Assembly (NCBI GenBank): GCA_944989445.1
Contig: CALYLW010000019.1
Coordinates: 1,982,648-2,046,647, forward strand
DNA: 64,000 nt
Reading direction: 5' to 3'
Source of the DNA: Ampullaceana balthica
Lineage: Eukaryota > Mollusca > Gastropoda > Lymnaeidae
Part shown: positions 35,195 to 45,206 of the stretch, piece by piece
How the letters are laid out: each line of letters starts with the position of its first letter
Numbering within the stretch: position 1 is the first letter of the stretch
Notes under the pieces: generated by a model
What the model was told of the DNA's origin: nothing
What the model saw: only the letters and a program-made list of their open reading frames with translations
Databases searched by the model: none
Position numbers and translations under genes: made by a program

Positions 35195-35675
35195 CCGTAA
35201 AAAACCAAGTTTTTGACTATAAATCCTTTATGTACGAGAAGTAATTAAAAGAATGTTCATTATAATACGCAGCGCCAGACCATCCAGAAATACAAAATTG
35301 CAGTTGTGTCGTAAAACATGTTTAATATAATACGCACCGATCAGGAATATGTTTATAAAAAGAGCTGTCAATAAAATACGCACCTTATTGCACGACAGAA
35401 AGGTTGTTCAATATAATACGCACCGCGACGCTCTATCTAAAAAAATAGCATGCTACATAGGAATAAATAAAATAATCTAAAAAATCAATAATTTAATTAC
35501 GGTACATGCGATCGATCTGAAATTTTGATACATTGTTTTTATCATCGCCACAAAACTGCCTGCTAAATTTCAGCTCGCTAGCTTACGAGAAAGTGGGTTA
35601 AAAATCGATCAAAAGTTTTGGCGACAAGGACGGGTGCAGACACCACGAGTTAATATAAAGGATTTTAAAAAAAAA
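35195..35675 (-). repeat. Dispersed AT-rich repeat family, copy 3
   Basis: Inverted relative to 20885-21325 and alike along its length: CCGTAAAAAACCAAGTTTTT, four (A/T)ATAATACGCA(C/G)CG-type motifs, the CGATCGATCTGAAATTTTGA block, and AAATTTCAGCTCGCTAGC. The copies share order and spacing of motifs, so they are one family. Confidence 0.8.
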
Positions 35676-36276
35676 CACCTTAAATTAATTTTACGTTATA
35701 TATTACATACTATAGCATAAAAAAATAATCATCAATTAAATATTTTAACAAACACAAAAAGGAAAAGAAAAGAAGAAATATGAGCACAAGGTAATAAAAA
35801 TACAGGAAAGAAGAAGAGGGAGGAAGTATCAAAAGTTACATAACTGGGAAAAGATTCTACACTTACGTAAAATTTTGTGAATTTGTTTCAATTTATATGG
35901 AGTCAACATACCAAATCGTTTTATCTATGTCCTAAATATTTTGGGACGTTTAAATTCAAAATTTTCTGTCTGAATAGATAGCTTTCTTGATAAAGAATAA
36001 ATCTAGCAAAAAAAAATGTAATTGATTTCCATTAGAAAGAAAAATGAGATAATCCCACAAGATTCCTCTTTTCGCAAACTTATTTTTATACCTAGAAGCG
36101 TGCCATGTAAATTTCTTTTAGGATGTAGTGCGTGTGCGTACACGAAATCCTAAGGAGTAACAAGAAAGGGGGAACAACTTTAATTCAACTGTATAAACAT
36201 CAAATAGATGACGGACAACTCAGCGTGTCCAGCAGTCAGGACGGGGAACAACTCGAAAACAAATCAGAAGGCTGGA
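35676..36276. other. AT-rich non-coding DNA, nothing recognised
   Basis: A-rich with no supported frame; the + frame at 36132-36473 runs into the 20-bp repeat. Confidence 0.5.
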
Positions 36277-36372
36277 AATCAGGGCCGGCTACTGGCAATC
36301 AGGGCTGGCTACTGGCAATCAGGGCTGGCTACTGGCAATCAGGGCCGGCTACTTGCCATCAGGGCCGGCTAC
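36277..36372. repeat. 20-bp minisatellite, 5 copies, copy A
   Basis: The unit is GGGCTGGCTACTGGCAATCA with CCGG variants. A second, more diverged set is at 41215-41330. Both are attached to a CTCCCCCGGAGAC-type block, on opposite sides. Confidence 0.9.
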
Positions 36373-37299
36373 TAAAAATAAATAAATCCTCCCCCATACA
36401 TAGTCTCCCCCGGAGACTCTGTTTTAAAACATATCATCCGGGGAAGAAAATGTTTTCCTCCCGATTAAAATAAATTCTCCCCTACCTTGTAAAATAGTGT
36501 CTCCCCCAAAATAAATCCGCCCCCATCATACTTTCGATACAAAGAGATCGTTAAAAAAACAAGAGTATAGAATACTTAATTTTGTATTGATGTAATATTC
36601 ACACATGTTTACTGTAATAATATTTATGGCAGTGGCGTAGATATACAGAGATTTGAAGGGGGGGGATGAGGACCGTGCCGTTTGACACCCTCTCAGGGGC
36701 GAGACATAATTTTTAAAATGGCTTAATTACTAGATTTTTTTCCAGCTGTACAAATTGACGCACAGACAGTTTTGGGGTGTATAAAGGCAGTTGTCTAGTT
36801 TCATAAAGCAAGGATTGTGTCTTTGAAGGAATGGGTTTGTGATTTTACTATAAATGGTAAAGTCTTACAAATGTCGGGTGTTCAAACGGGGAGAAAGTTT
36901 CTTACTATCTGTAGTCGGACGGAAAAGGGTGGGAGTGACCCTATTAAGAAACCGCACGGAGGGAACAAAAATCGGGCAACGACACTGACCTGTTTAACTT
37001 ATGACCTGATTATACAATCTTTAAAAAAAACAAACTATTCTCATCTATGCATTATGTCGTGAGACGCACAGGCGAGGCATCAATGGAAGGGGGGGGGGTG
37101 TACTGGTGGTGCTGACTTCACTGGCTGACATTATCACAAGGGGTAAAACAAAATCTAAAATTAAGTATGTTCCCGTTATTTGGCACTGGTAGACTCGGAG
37201 GAGGACTATGGGTTTAGTCATGAGCGAATGACACAATGAGCTTACCGCACTGGGTGACGCAAACCTTAGTGACGCCTCTGGCGAGACAGCTACACTAAT

Positions 37300-37302
<3 letters not shown>
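36373..37302. other. Non-coding DNA with CTCCCCC/GGGGGAG blocks
   Basis: 36385-36525 holds CTCCCCCGGAGACTCTGTTT and related words that match, in inverted orientation, 41095-41215. At 36630 CAGTGGCGTAGATATACAG resembles a hAT terminus. The G run at 36655 and 37090 and the short frame at 36817-37062 are unexplained. Confidence 0.4.

Positions 37303-37341
<39 letters not shown>
37303..37341. repeat. (TA)n microsatellite
   Basis: About 19 TA dinucleotides. Confidence 0.95.
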
Positions 37342-37344
<3 letters not shown>

Positions 37345-37345
<1 letters not shown>

Positions 37346-38250
37346 CAAAGCATGTATGTATGTCCTTTATAGCTGACTAAACCATTCATCCGATCGCCAT
37401 GAAACTTTCGGAGATTCTTTAGTACGCTCCGGGGATAGTAACTGGCTAATTTATTTTTTTAATGTAACACTCTTGGGGCTCCGGGGATTTATAATGTTTT
37501 TTTTTCTTCTATGAGCTCTATTCAAATTTGTTTAAACGTAAGCTATTAGGTAAATTGATGGATCTTAACCAAAACTTTGTATATACCAACTTGGTAGCCA
37601 ATGTTGAAATACTATAGGACACTAATTTCCTAATGTCCATTTCTTCGGGGCTGGGGGCCCAAAATGTTTTTTTTTCATAAACGTTTAAGATTTCATTCCC
37701 CATTCAATTATTAAAGATCTTGATAAATATTGATAAATATATACATTATAAAAATTGATTGAAATAAACAGGTGTTTTGAACTTGACATCTCACGCTATA
37801 TGGGCCCTGGGGCCCTTAATGTCGTTTTTTGCTTATATGCGCTATATAAAAAGTTAGTTTATGCGTTAGCTACTTAGTAAATGAATGGGTATTAACCAAA
37901 CTTTCATAAACTTGGTAGCCCATATAAAATAACAAAGAGCACTGCACGTCTAATCTCCAATTGTTCAGGGCCGGGGTCACAAAATGTATTTTTTTCGTAT
38001 ATGTTTGAGATATTATTTTCCATTCTATTTTTAACGATCTTGAGAAATATATCCATGTTGAAACTGAATTTAAATGAACAGGTTTTCAAAATGTACATCT
38101 TGAACCTAATGGGCCCGGGGTCTCCTTAATGTATTTTTTCGAGAATATAACTGGGTTTTGACCAAAACTGGTATATACAAACTTAAGAGACTAAATTAAA
38201 TTACAATAGGGCACTGAACTCCTCATGTCTATTTCCTCGGGGCCTGGGGC
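37345..38250. repeat. Diverged tandem units of about 310-330 bp
   Basis: A recurring phrase of the type GGGGC(C/T)C(C/T)GGGG..TTAATGT followed by T runs and TATA(T/A)G(C/A)GCT stands at about 37474, 37800 and 38112. AACTTGGTAGCC and a CTAATTTCC..ATGTCCATTTC..GGGGC phrase also recur. The first unit begins with TGTATGTCCTTTATAGCTGA and CATCCGATCGCCATGAAACT. Class unknown. Confidence 0.65.
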
Positions 38251-38279
38251 CTTGTTCCCTATTCACAGATGTATGTGGA

Positions 38280-39330
38280 TCCAAATATTGACTAAAGTTT
38301 GGCAGTAAAGTTTTTTTTACGTGTGGAAATGCGGCTGTTGGCAAACATCCATAAAAATCCAGCAGAAGAACTGACTTGAACTTCTCCTTTATGTCATAAT
38401 CTGCTTGTAGGTCAAGGAGCTGTAACTGTATATCCTCTGAGGCTGAATCAGCTTCTGCACTAAATGGCGAACTGCTGATATTGAAGAGTGGTTCCAGGCT
38501 CTAGAATTCTTGAAACTTCCTTTCAAATTCCACAGCCAAGGCATCCAACTGAGCTTTGTACCTGTCAGCCGTTTCACCAGAAATGGTTTTATGTTTCAGC
38601 AAAGGGAAATGACAAAACCTGTTTTCACCTTCCTGCCTGGAGAACAGGGAGAGCTTTGCCTGAAAAGATTTAACATGAACATACATTTCATGAACTTCTT
38701 GCCCTGAATTTTGACATTCAGCTCATTCAACTTTTCCATAATGTCAAGGGCAAACCTGAAGTTTGACTTCCACTCTTACCTTAACAATGTTAGCAAAACC
38801 CTTCATCTCCAGGAATATAACTATTTCTTCCTTGAGATACCACACTCGCCTCAATATCTTGCACAGGCTCACCCAGCGGACACTGCTGTGGTGGATAATA
38901 TCATAATATTCAGTTTCCAAATCCTCAAGCAGTGCCTTGAACTGTCTGTGGACTTTCCTCATGGGTGTCATAGTAGAGAGATAAGAGTGTATGGTCAGGA
39001 TGTTCTTCAAATTTATTTTTAGCAACTTCGCAATACCTACGTTTTTTTCCAGTGAAAAAGAACTCCCTCCATTGGTTATTTCACACTTGCTATCTGGAGT
39101 GGCTCAACAGCAAGTAATTGTTCCGTAAGCTCAAAACTAGTGTTTTTTCCCGTATAGGTACCACAAATTGTGCTGTGTCCTGTACATCGGTACATTCGTC
39201 CAACGCAAGAGAGTACCACAAAAAGTCTTTGCTTACATTACATCTCGAAGTTGGTCCATCAAATTGTCGCTATTTTTTTCAACACGCTGACTACAGTTCT
39301 ACTTGATAAAAAAAATGCTTTTTAAATTAC
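38280..39330 (-). pseudogene. hAT transposase fossil (GTF2IRD2/SCAND3-like group)
   Basis: Minus-strand pieces in order: YSLALDECTDVQDTAQFVVP at about 39180-39240 (the family's ALDES.D..DTAQL signature), HHSSVRWVSLCKILRRVWYL and KEEIVIFLEMKGF at about 38800-38900, MYVHVKSFQAKLSLF at about 38670, and the C-terminal EDIQLQLLDLQADYDIKEKF and FYGCLPTAAFPHV at about 38310-38440. These match the order of conserved segments in animal hAT transposases of this group. They fall in different frames and are separated by stops, so the gene is inactive. The 5' terminus of the element is probably at 39632. Confidence 0.8.
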
Positions 39331-39589
39331 AATTTTTACAAAACCGCCCATATTTAAACCGTAAACAAAATCCACTTCCAGTTGAGCTGAAATGAAGTTT
39401 TGAATAAAGATGTTAACAATCAATGACTAATGATCACTATTCAAATCTGCAGCCATAAAACTGATTAAATATCCTTAGATTCGAATCAAATACTCGGAAT
39501 AAAATTAAAAAAATATAGCGAAAACTCTAAACAAAGAAAATTAACATCGACAAAAGATCGCAACATGTATATGCCTACGGGCCGCATAA

Positions 39590-39632
39590 TATACATTGCG
39601 GGCCGCGTGCGGCCGTAGTGTGCCCACCACTG
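39590..39632 (-). mobile_element. Terminus of the hAT element
   Basis: Read on the minus strand from 39632 the sequence starts CAGTGGTGGGCACACTACGG followed by CCGC-rich DNA, a classic hAT end (CAGTGGTGGGC). It lies 300 bp upstream of the transposase remains and points towards them. The opposite end was not found, so no 8-bp duplication can be shown. Confidence 0.65.
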
Positions 39633-39639
39633 GTCTACG

Positions 39640-40150
39640 ACCTAATTTCACTTAAAAATCCAGTCAAATCTGGCCAGATCACCCTTAGTTTCAATATATA
39701 TGTTTGTGTGTGTTTTTTGTGTGCGGGAAAATGCCACTGGAACTTGTGTTTTCCTTATATTAAAATAATATTTTATTACAGTGAACCTAAAAACTTTAAA
39801 ATTAAATTTATAATTTCAAATACTTCGTTGCAATACAACATTATCAGGCACTAAACATAAATAACTTTATTTTTTTTTAAAAATAGCCTAGAGAAGAAAT
39901 ATGTTTAAAAAATGTGAAGTAAGTGATAAGCTTATAGAATGAATAAGGAAAGTTTTAGAACGTTATCAACGTTCCACGTTCTTTTCGACCACGTTTGACT
40001 GTTGTATCTTTGGGAAACGACATGACAACCATTTTACACACACAACGATGCATGTCAACAATGAAAAATCCCACCTCTTAGCTACATCTTCAGTCTCTTG
40101 GGCTCTAACATTCCGTAAGGTAATTGACTTTATGCCTAACTAATACAGTG
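39640..40150. other. AT-rich non-coding DNA, nothing recognised
   Basis: No frame or motif of note. Confidence 0.5.
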
Positions 40151-40151
40151 G

Positions 40152-40303
40152 CACGCGGATCTCAAACTAACTGAGAGTGCGCCTCACCTCAATCCAGATC
40201 TCCACAGTACTGTGATCTGGGCTACACACGCGGATCTCAAACTAACTGAGAGTGCGCCTCACCTCAATCCAAATCTCCACAATACTGTGATCTGGGCTAC
40301 ACA
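40152..40303. repeat. 75-bp tandem duplication, 2 copies
   Basis: CACGCGGATCTCAAACTAAC to TGTGATCTGGGCTACA occurs twice, starting at 40154 and 40229, with two or three differences. Confidence 0.93.
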
Positions 40304-40560
40304 ATAAATTTAACGTATCTGGGTACTCCAACCCCAGCTACGACACAAATTGTTTACACGCGTGACCTAATTTTTGTGTGTCTAAGTTTTGGAATGTGCT
40401 GTGTTTCTTGAGACGGTTACACATAAAGTAATTCCTTTTAAAAGCATTTTTTTAAAACTATATTTTAAGAGTATTCTTTTAAAATTTCATAAATTTACAA
40501 ACCTTGGCTACTAGGAATTGCTAAATTTCTGCTGTAAATTTAGTAAACGCTACCGGTAAT

Positions 40561-40727
40561 GGGCCGTCCATTAAGTACGTCACGCTATTTTATTAACAAA
40601 ATAATTAAAATTTAATATAAAACATCGTGACGTCACACATGGCCGGACATCCTCCTCCCCCTGTCACAAACTGTCACATTTTCTAACAAACCCTCGCCCT
40701 CTGAAGCGTGACGTACTTTGGACGTCC
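40561..40727. mobile_element. Short MITE, 167 bp, related to the one at 1207
   Basis: The left end begins GGGCCGTCCATTAAGTACGT and the complement of the right end begins GGACGTCCAAAGTACGTCAC. These make an inverted repeat of about 22 bp. The terminal GGGCC.TCCAT matches the element at 1207-1616. The flanks (TAAT and TATA) do not give a clear target duplication. Confidence 0.65.
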
Positions 40728-41089
40728 TATAAAAGAAGCTCATAATATTTTTAAATAATTATAATGTACACATAGAAATCACAAATATCGTTTAAATCCT
40801 AATCACAGGTGCTAACCACAAACGTAAAGAAAATCATCGTTCTCGTATAACTGAATAATTTTGTATTTTAGTACATTTGTCTGTTGTTCCTTTAAATAAC
40901 TCTGGGCAATTAACCGCCGCTAAATATGTGTCTATACGGGCATACACCCACTTAGCCCTCAAATTGCTACGCCCCTGACTAAGCTTATGATTGTTGATTT
41001 TCCAAATTCACACACAAATGCATGTAGAATAAATACAAATTATGTTGTAAGTCATTGAGTTTAATAAAACAATTATTTGTAATTTCCAA
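40728..41089. other. AT-rich non-coding DNA
   Basis: At 40966-40978 GCTACGCCCCTG is the complement of a CAGGGGCGTAGC transposon-type end; its partner is not certain. Confidence 0.4.
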
Positions 41090-41330
41090 TAATTAAGGGG
41101 AGGATTTATTTTAACCCCGGACACTTCATTTTATAACAAAGTCTCCGGGTGCGACTTTGTTTTAAAATAAACTCTCCGGGGGAGACTTTATTTGGGAGAT
41201 ACTTTATTTCCTGACACCGGCTACTTGCAATCAGGACCGGCTACTGGATATCAGGGCCGGCTACTGGCAATTAGGGAGAGCTACTTGCAATTAGGGCCGG
41301 CTACTGGCAATCAGGGCCAGCTACTGCCTC
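41090..41330. repeat. GGGGGAGAC block plus 20-bp minisatellite, copy B
   Basis: 41095-41215 contains GAGGATTTATTTTAACCCCGG and ACTCTCCGGGGGAGACTTTA, the inverse of 36385-36525. It is followed by five 20-bp units (GGCTACTTGCAATCAGGACC type) in the same orientation as copy A. Confidence 0.75.
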
Positions 41331-43939
41331 ATGGGACGGAGTTTTTTTTTGTGCGTCCATGTCAAAATTATCAAATGAAATTTTGTTCTTGTTCAATGGA
41401 GCTGATAATTTTCATTCTTTTAAATTCGTTTCTCCACCCCACCCCCACCCTATCCTTCATCCATTTCTTCTCTCCCACCCATGTCCCTAGTCCCTACCCT
41501 AGATGTTAGTTTTTAAAATAATCACTACCTTCCATAAACTACTCAGATTTCTCGTGGTTATGCAGACATGGACTGCGATAAAGCTTTCAAATAAAAACAA
41601 AAACAAGATACACAAACGATTTGTGTGAATAAAACAATAGAAGGAAAGGTTTATAAACAGCGGCGTAGCGTGGGTATGTGCCGCCCGGGACAGAAACTGA
41701 ATTTGCCGCCCCCCCCCAATATGTAACGTTATGAAGTAAAAAAAAATTAATTAGAAAGTAATAATAAGAACACTATATATTTTTATGTTGAAAGAAAGGC
41801 TTCATTTCTTTAATGAAATTAATGTTTTATGGTTTTCAGCAATGGCATGCTCAATAGCCAAAATAGCAATAGATTAGACAATTTTGTTTTTTTCATAATT
41901 GGTCGTCTGATCGTCATTAATTTTTCATTAAAATAATTTTAGAGAAGCCTTTTTAACACCTTGCATTACTTAAGACAGTTGTAAGCAATGTTCGAATTAA
42001 TTATATTATTTTAGGCAGGGTAACTTCCAGCCTAAATATATTTAAAAACTTAAATAATACCTAGTATTATTACCTTGAATTCATTTTTAAAAAATTATAC
42101 ATGGAGTTAACATATTCCTTGCCTGACTAAGTCATGTGGCATATTTTGAATAATCTAATTTGAAGACAAAATTTCAAAGTCCAATAGATTAGCTGGTGTA
42201 CGAAAATCATGTCTGTTTTCTTAATTCTATATAACTGCTAAAGCCTCACGCGAATTTATACAATAATCTCATCTATGGAGAAACCAAATTTCTTCTTATT
42301 AACTAATCTACATAGCATGGATACATACATATTTACTTCGATCACCAAAAATGTGCACTCTTGTTCTTTGATTGGAAGGTTCGATTAAAATGATAAGGTC
42401 TCCACATAAAATTTTAGCAAATGTCAAAGCATCCCTTAAGTATTCCATTCCATTAGTTTCTCTGTGGGTAACCCTGATAAGAATTTTGTTGTTGAGCACT
42501 ATACGTTTGTAAAGAATTTCGGGCATTTTATTAATATTACTTTGAAAATAAAAAGATTTCATTGTGACTTGCAAAGTTCCTGCGTCTGTTCGTGTGTTGA
42601 CCTATTTGTCTGCATCTTTAAGTTCTATAGCTTACAAAGAAATCTCAAAATGGCTACATGGTATATATTCATTATTTTATATATTGAAGTCGGAATGCCT
42701 TGCTTGTAGAAGCCATTAGGTATTTCCAACAGTGTATGGACTTGGAAGAGAATGCGTAACAACGTTCAAGTGTAATAAAATAGTTGGAGAATTCGTTTCA
42801 GTTGGAGTATCATGTTAACAAATTAGGTTTAACTGTTTGAACAAGTTTGACATGAGATTTTATGTTTTTGCTCCTTTGTTAAACTCTTGTATACTTTCCA
42901 GCCATTAAGAAGTATTAACACTCGTTGGGTCTGTGCAGTCCATTATTTTAAAATCATCATTTATTCAAAATCATTTCAGAAATGTTGTAAGCAGATTCAC
43001 TTTTGCTTGAATGAAATCTTTGCAAGATTCTATAGCGTCTATTTTTTTATTTTCATTCTTTAAATATCACACAACTGGACTTGTTTGATCCTTAAGTCAA
43101 ATCTATAAAGAGCTATCAAATACAATGAAATAATATTTGGTATCTTGTTATTAAAGACAGAGCTCAGTTTGAATTTTAGATGACACGTTTTTTACCCTTT
43201 TTTCCCACTATGTATGTTCTCGGAGTGCTCGAACGTACTTTGCATGCTAATGCATTATTTCCAAAATATTGCCTTTATTTGCAACAGAATTGCCCTTATT
43301 TGCAACAGTATTGCCCTCTCTGTGACCTTAAACAGTCACATTCAATTTCGCCAGGATTTATTAGTGGCAAATATTCTAACAAGAACTTCTTGCGACTTTG
43401 TTTTCTCTTTTACAACTAATTGTCGGTCTTTATTAATAGTTTATTATTTTTTATCCAATTTCAGATTCCTTCCATTTGCAAAATACTTTGGTAATGTTGA
43501 GCACTTATTGAACCAAGATGGCTTTTCTTTTCTTTTAATACAATTTATTTTCACGTTTTAACAATTATAGCTAATTAAAAAACGAGGAGCCGCCCCACCC
43601 CCAAATTTTTTATTTATATGTGCCAAGTTTTAATTAATTCCACTAGATAAGCAATTGTTTCCATTATTTTTGTTTATGCCACAAAATAAAAGACATCCAA
43701 AATTAAAATAAGCTAGATGAATACGCCAACATTGTTTTCCGGTAGTTCACTTACGTTAAAATCAAACTATACAGAAGATTATTGCAAATCTGCACTGTTT
43801 CCTTCTCCAACAATCGCGATATAATGTCGTCGAAGTATTACGTTCATTTGCCGAGTAGCATCACATAACGAAAGGAATATTCATTGTCCCGGGCTCAAAG
43901 CCATTTCTATTAACATGGGCTGCTAGTCAGTGAGTGGGT
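41331..43939. other. Gene-free AT-rich stretch, probably a decayed transposon
   Basis: At about 41658 CAGCGGCGTAGCGTGGGTAT with GCCGCCCGGGACAG looks like a transposon end. At 43590-43610 GCCGCCCCACCCCCAAATTT is partly its inverse. Frames between them (42308-42574 minus, 43180-43561 plus) carry no motif I recognise. Confidence 0.35.
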
Positions 43940-43994
43940 ATGGAACAAGACGACACTTGCCCTTTGTCTTGATGTTCAACTTGCCCCTTGTGTT
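43940..43994. repeat. Left remnant of the 24-bp minisatellite
   Basis: About two units (CTTGATGTTCAACTTGCCCC) directly left of the LTR element. The last five bases, GTGTT at 43990-43994, are repeated at 48224-48228 after the element. Confidence 0.8.
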
Positions 43995-44180
43995 TGTCAC
44001 ATCTGATTAACATAATTTTGTGACGTAAGGTCACATGTATGGTGGACGCGGGAAGAAAGGAGCATTTTTATTGGTTGAAAGTGTTGGGCAAAAAGTTGTG
44101 TGTAGACTTCCGACGAGGAAGGTTGTGTGATAAATGAATCAAGATTTCCACGTTATATTACCTCAAATTATATCTGTGTG

Positions 44181-44270
<90 letters not shown>

Positions 44271-44359
44271 GTTATTTGTGGATATAAAAAGTTCTTCAGC
44301 TGATCATTGTGCCCTAAGAATTAATATTGTAACAGTTAGTATAAAAAGATATATCGTTA
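43995..44359 (+). repeat. 5' LTR
   Basis: Starts TGTCACATCTGATTAAC and ends near TATATCGTTA (possibly CGTTACA at 44361). It contains a long TA microsatellite at 44184-44266. U3 matches the 3' LTR with only two or three differences over about 180 bp. The part after the TA tract is much more diverged. Confidence 0.85.
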
Positions 44360-44362
44360 CAT

Positions 44363-44380
44363 TGGTGCAGAAGTAAAAGT
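44363..44380 (+). promoter_or_regulatory. Primer-binding site
   Basis: TGGTGCAGAAGTAAAAGT stands three or four bases after the LTR. The TGG start is complementary to a tRNA 3' CCA end; the tRNA is not identified. Confidence 0.6.
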
Positions 44381-45206
44381 TCTATGTGAACACAATGAAA
44401 GAGGTTTCGTGGAAATAAGTATTGGATATTTCCAAAAAAGGAAAGTATTCTTTAAAATAAGAAATAATAACAGCTATAGTATTTTTTGAATATTCAAGTT
44501 CGTAAGAAGCTGTGAATAAACTTTTGTGGTTCAATGAAAATACAAGAAGATTTCAAAATGGCGGCATAAACGGCACGTGTCCGCAGTGTATAAAACTGGA
44601 TCAGACTAGTTGGTTCTACGTCACATTCGACGACAGTACAAGCATACTACACAGTACTGGAATCTGGGTCGTGTAGGCTTACTGAATGGTGACACACGGT
44701 GAACATATATAGGTCGTGACGTCAACAGGCTCAATGCTAGTTGATTCCAGGAAATATTAGTAAACATAACATCGAACCGAGAAGCTATGGACTATTCAAT
44801 GTGTTGGTGTGAATTATTAATAAAGAAAAGGAATTTTTATCCATTCATTGTGTGAAGAGTTTGATTATCGCAATTTTGGATTAATGGAGTGAACTAAATT
44901 GTTTAAAAACTACTCAAAAATTGAAATTTTAACCAAGTGACTTTTATTCAAAACGATCGGACCATTTAATATATTTTGTCAATCTGAGGGAGCGTATATA
45001 TAAAGTATACTAAAGATCCCGTGTGAGGATTCTTTTGTTGTCTCACCTTGTCAATAACTAGATTTCATGGTTTAGACGTGTCACTTATTTGAACTTAACA
45101 TTTTTGAATTCAAGATTTTTCATTTGGACGATTTATAACTTTATCAATATATATACATACATTCCTTACCGAATTGCTAGATTCATTTTATTCAATCAAA
45201 CAAAAC

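Noticed and set aside
36630..40978. Single hAT element with CAGTGGCGTAG ends spanning both positions
   Set aside because: The ends are partly inverse (CAGTGGCGTAG and CAGGGGCGTAG), but the 8-bp flanks ATTTATGG and ACTAAGCT do not match and other elements lie between.
42308..43561. Frames of 80-115 codons as host genes
   Set aside because: No motif, AT-rich composition, and position between transposon-end-like sequences.
45174..45206. Earlier start for gag
   Set aside because: The codon at 45174 is TTG. The ATG at 45207 is the first usable start.
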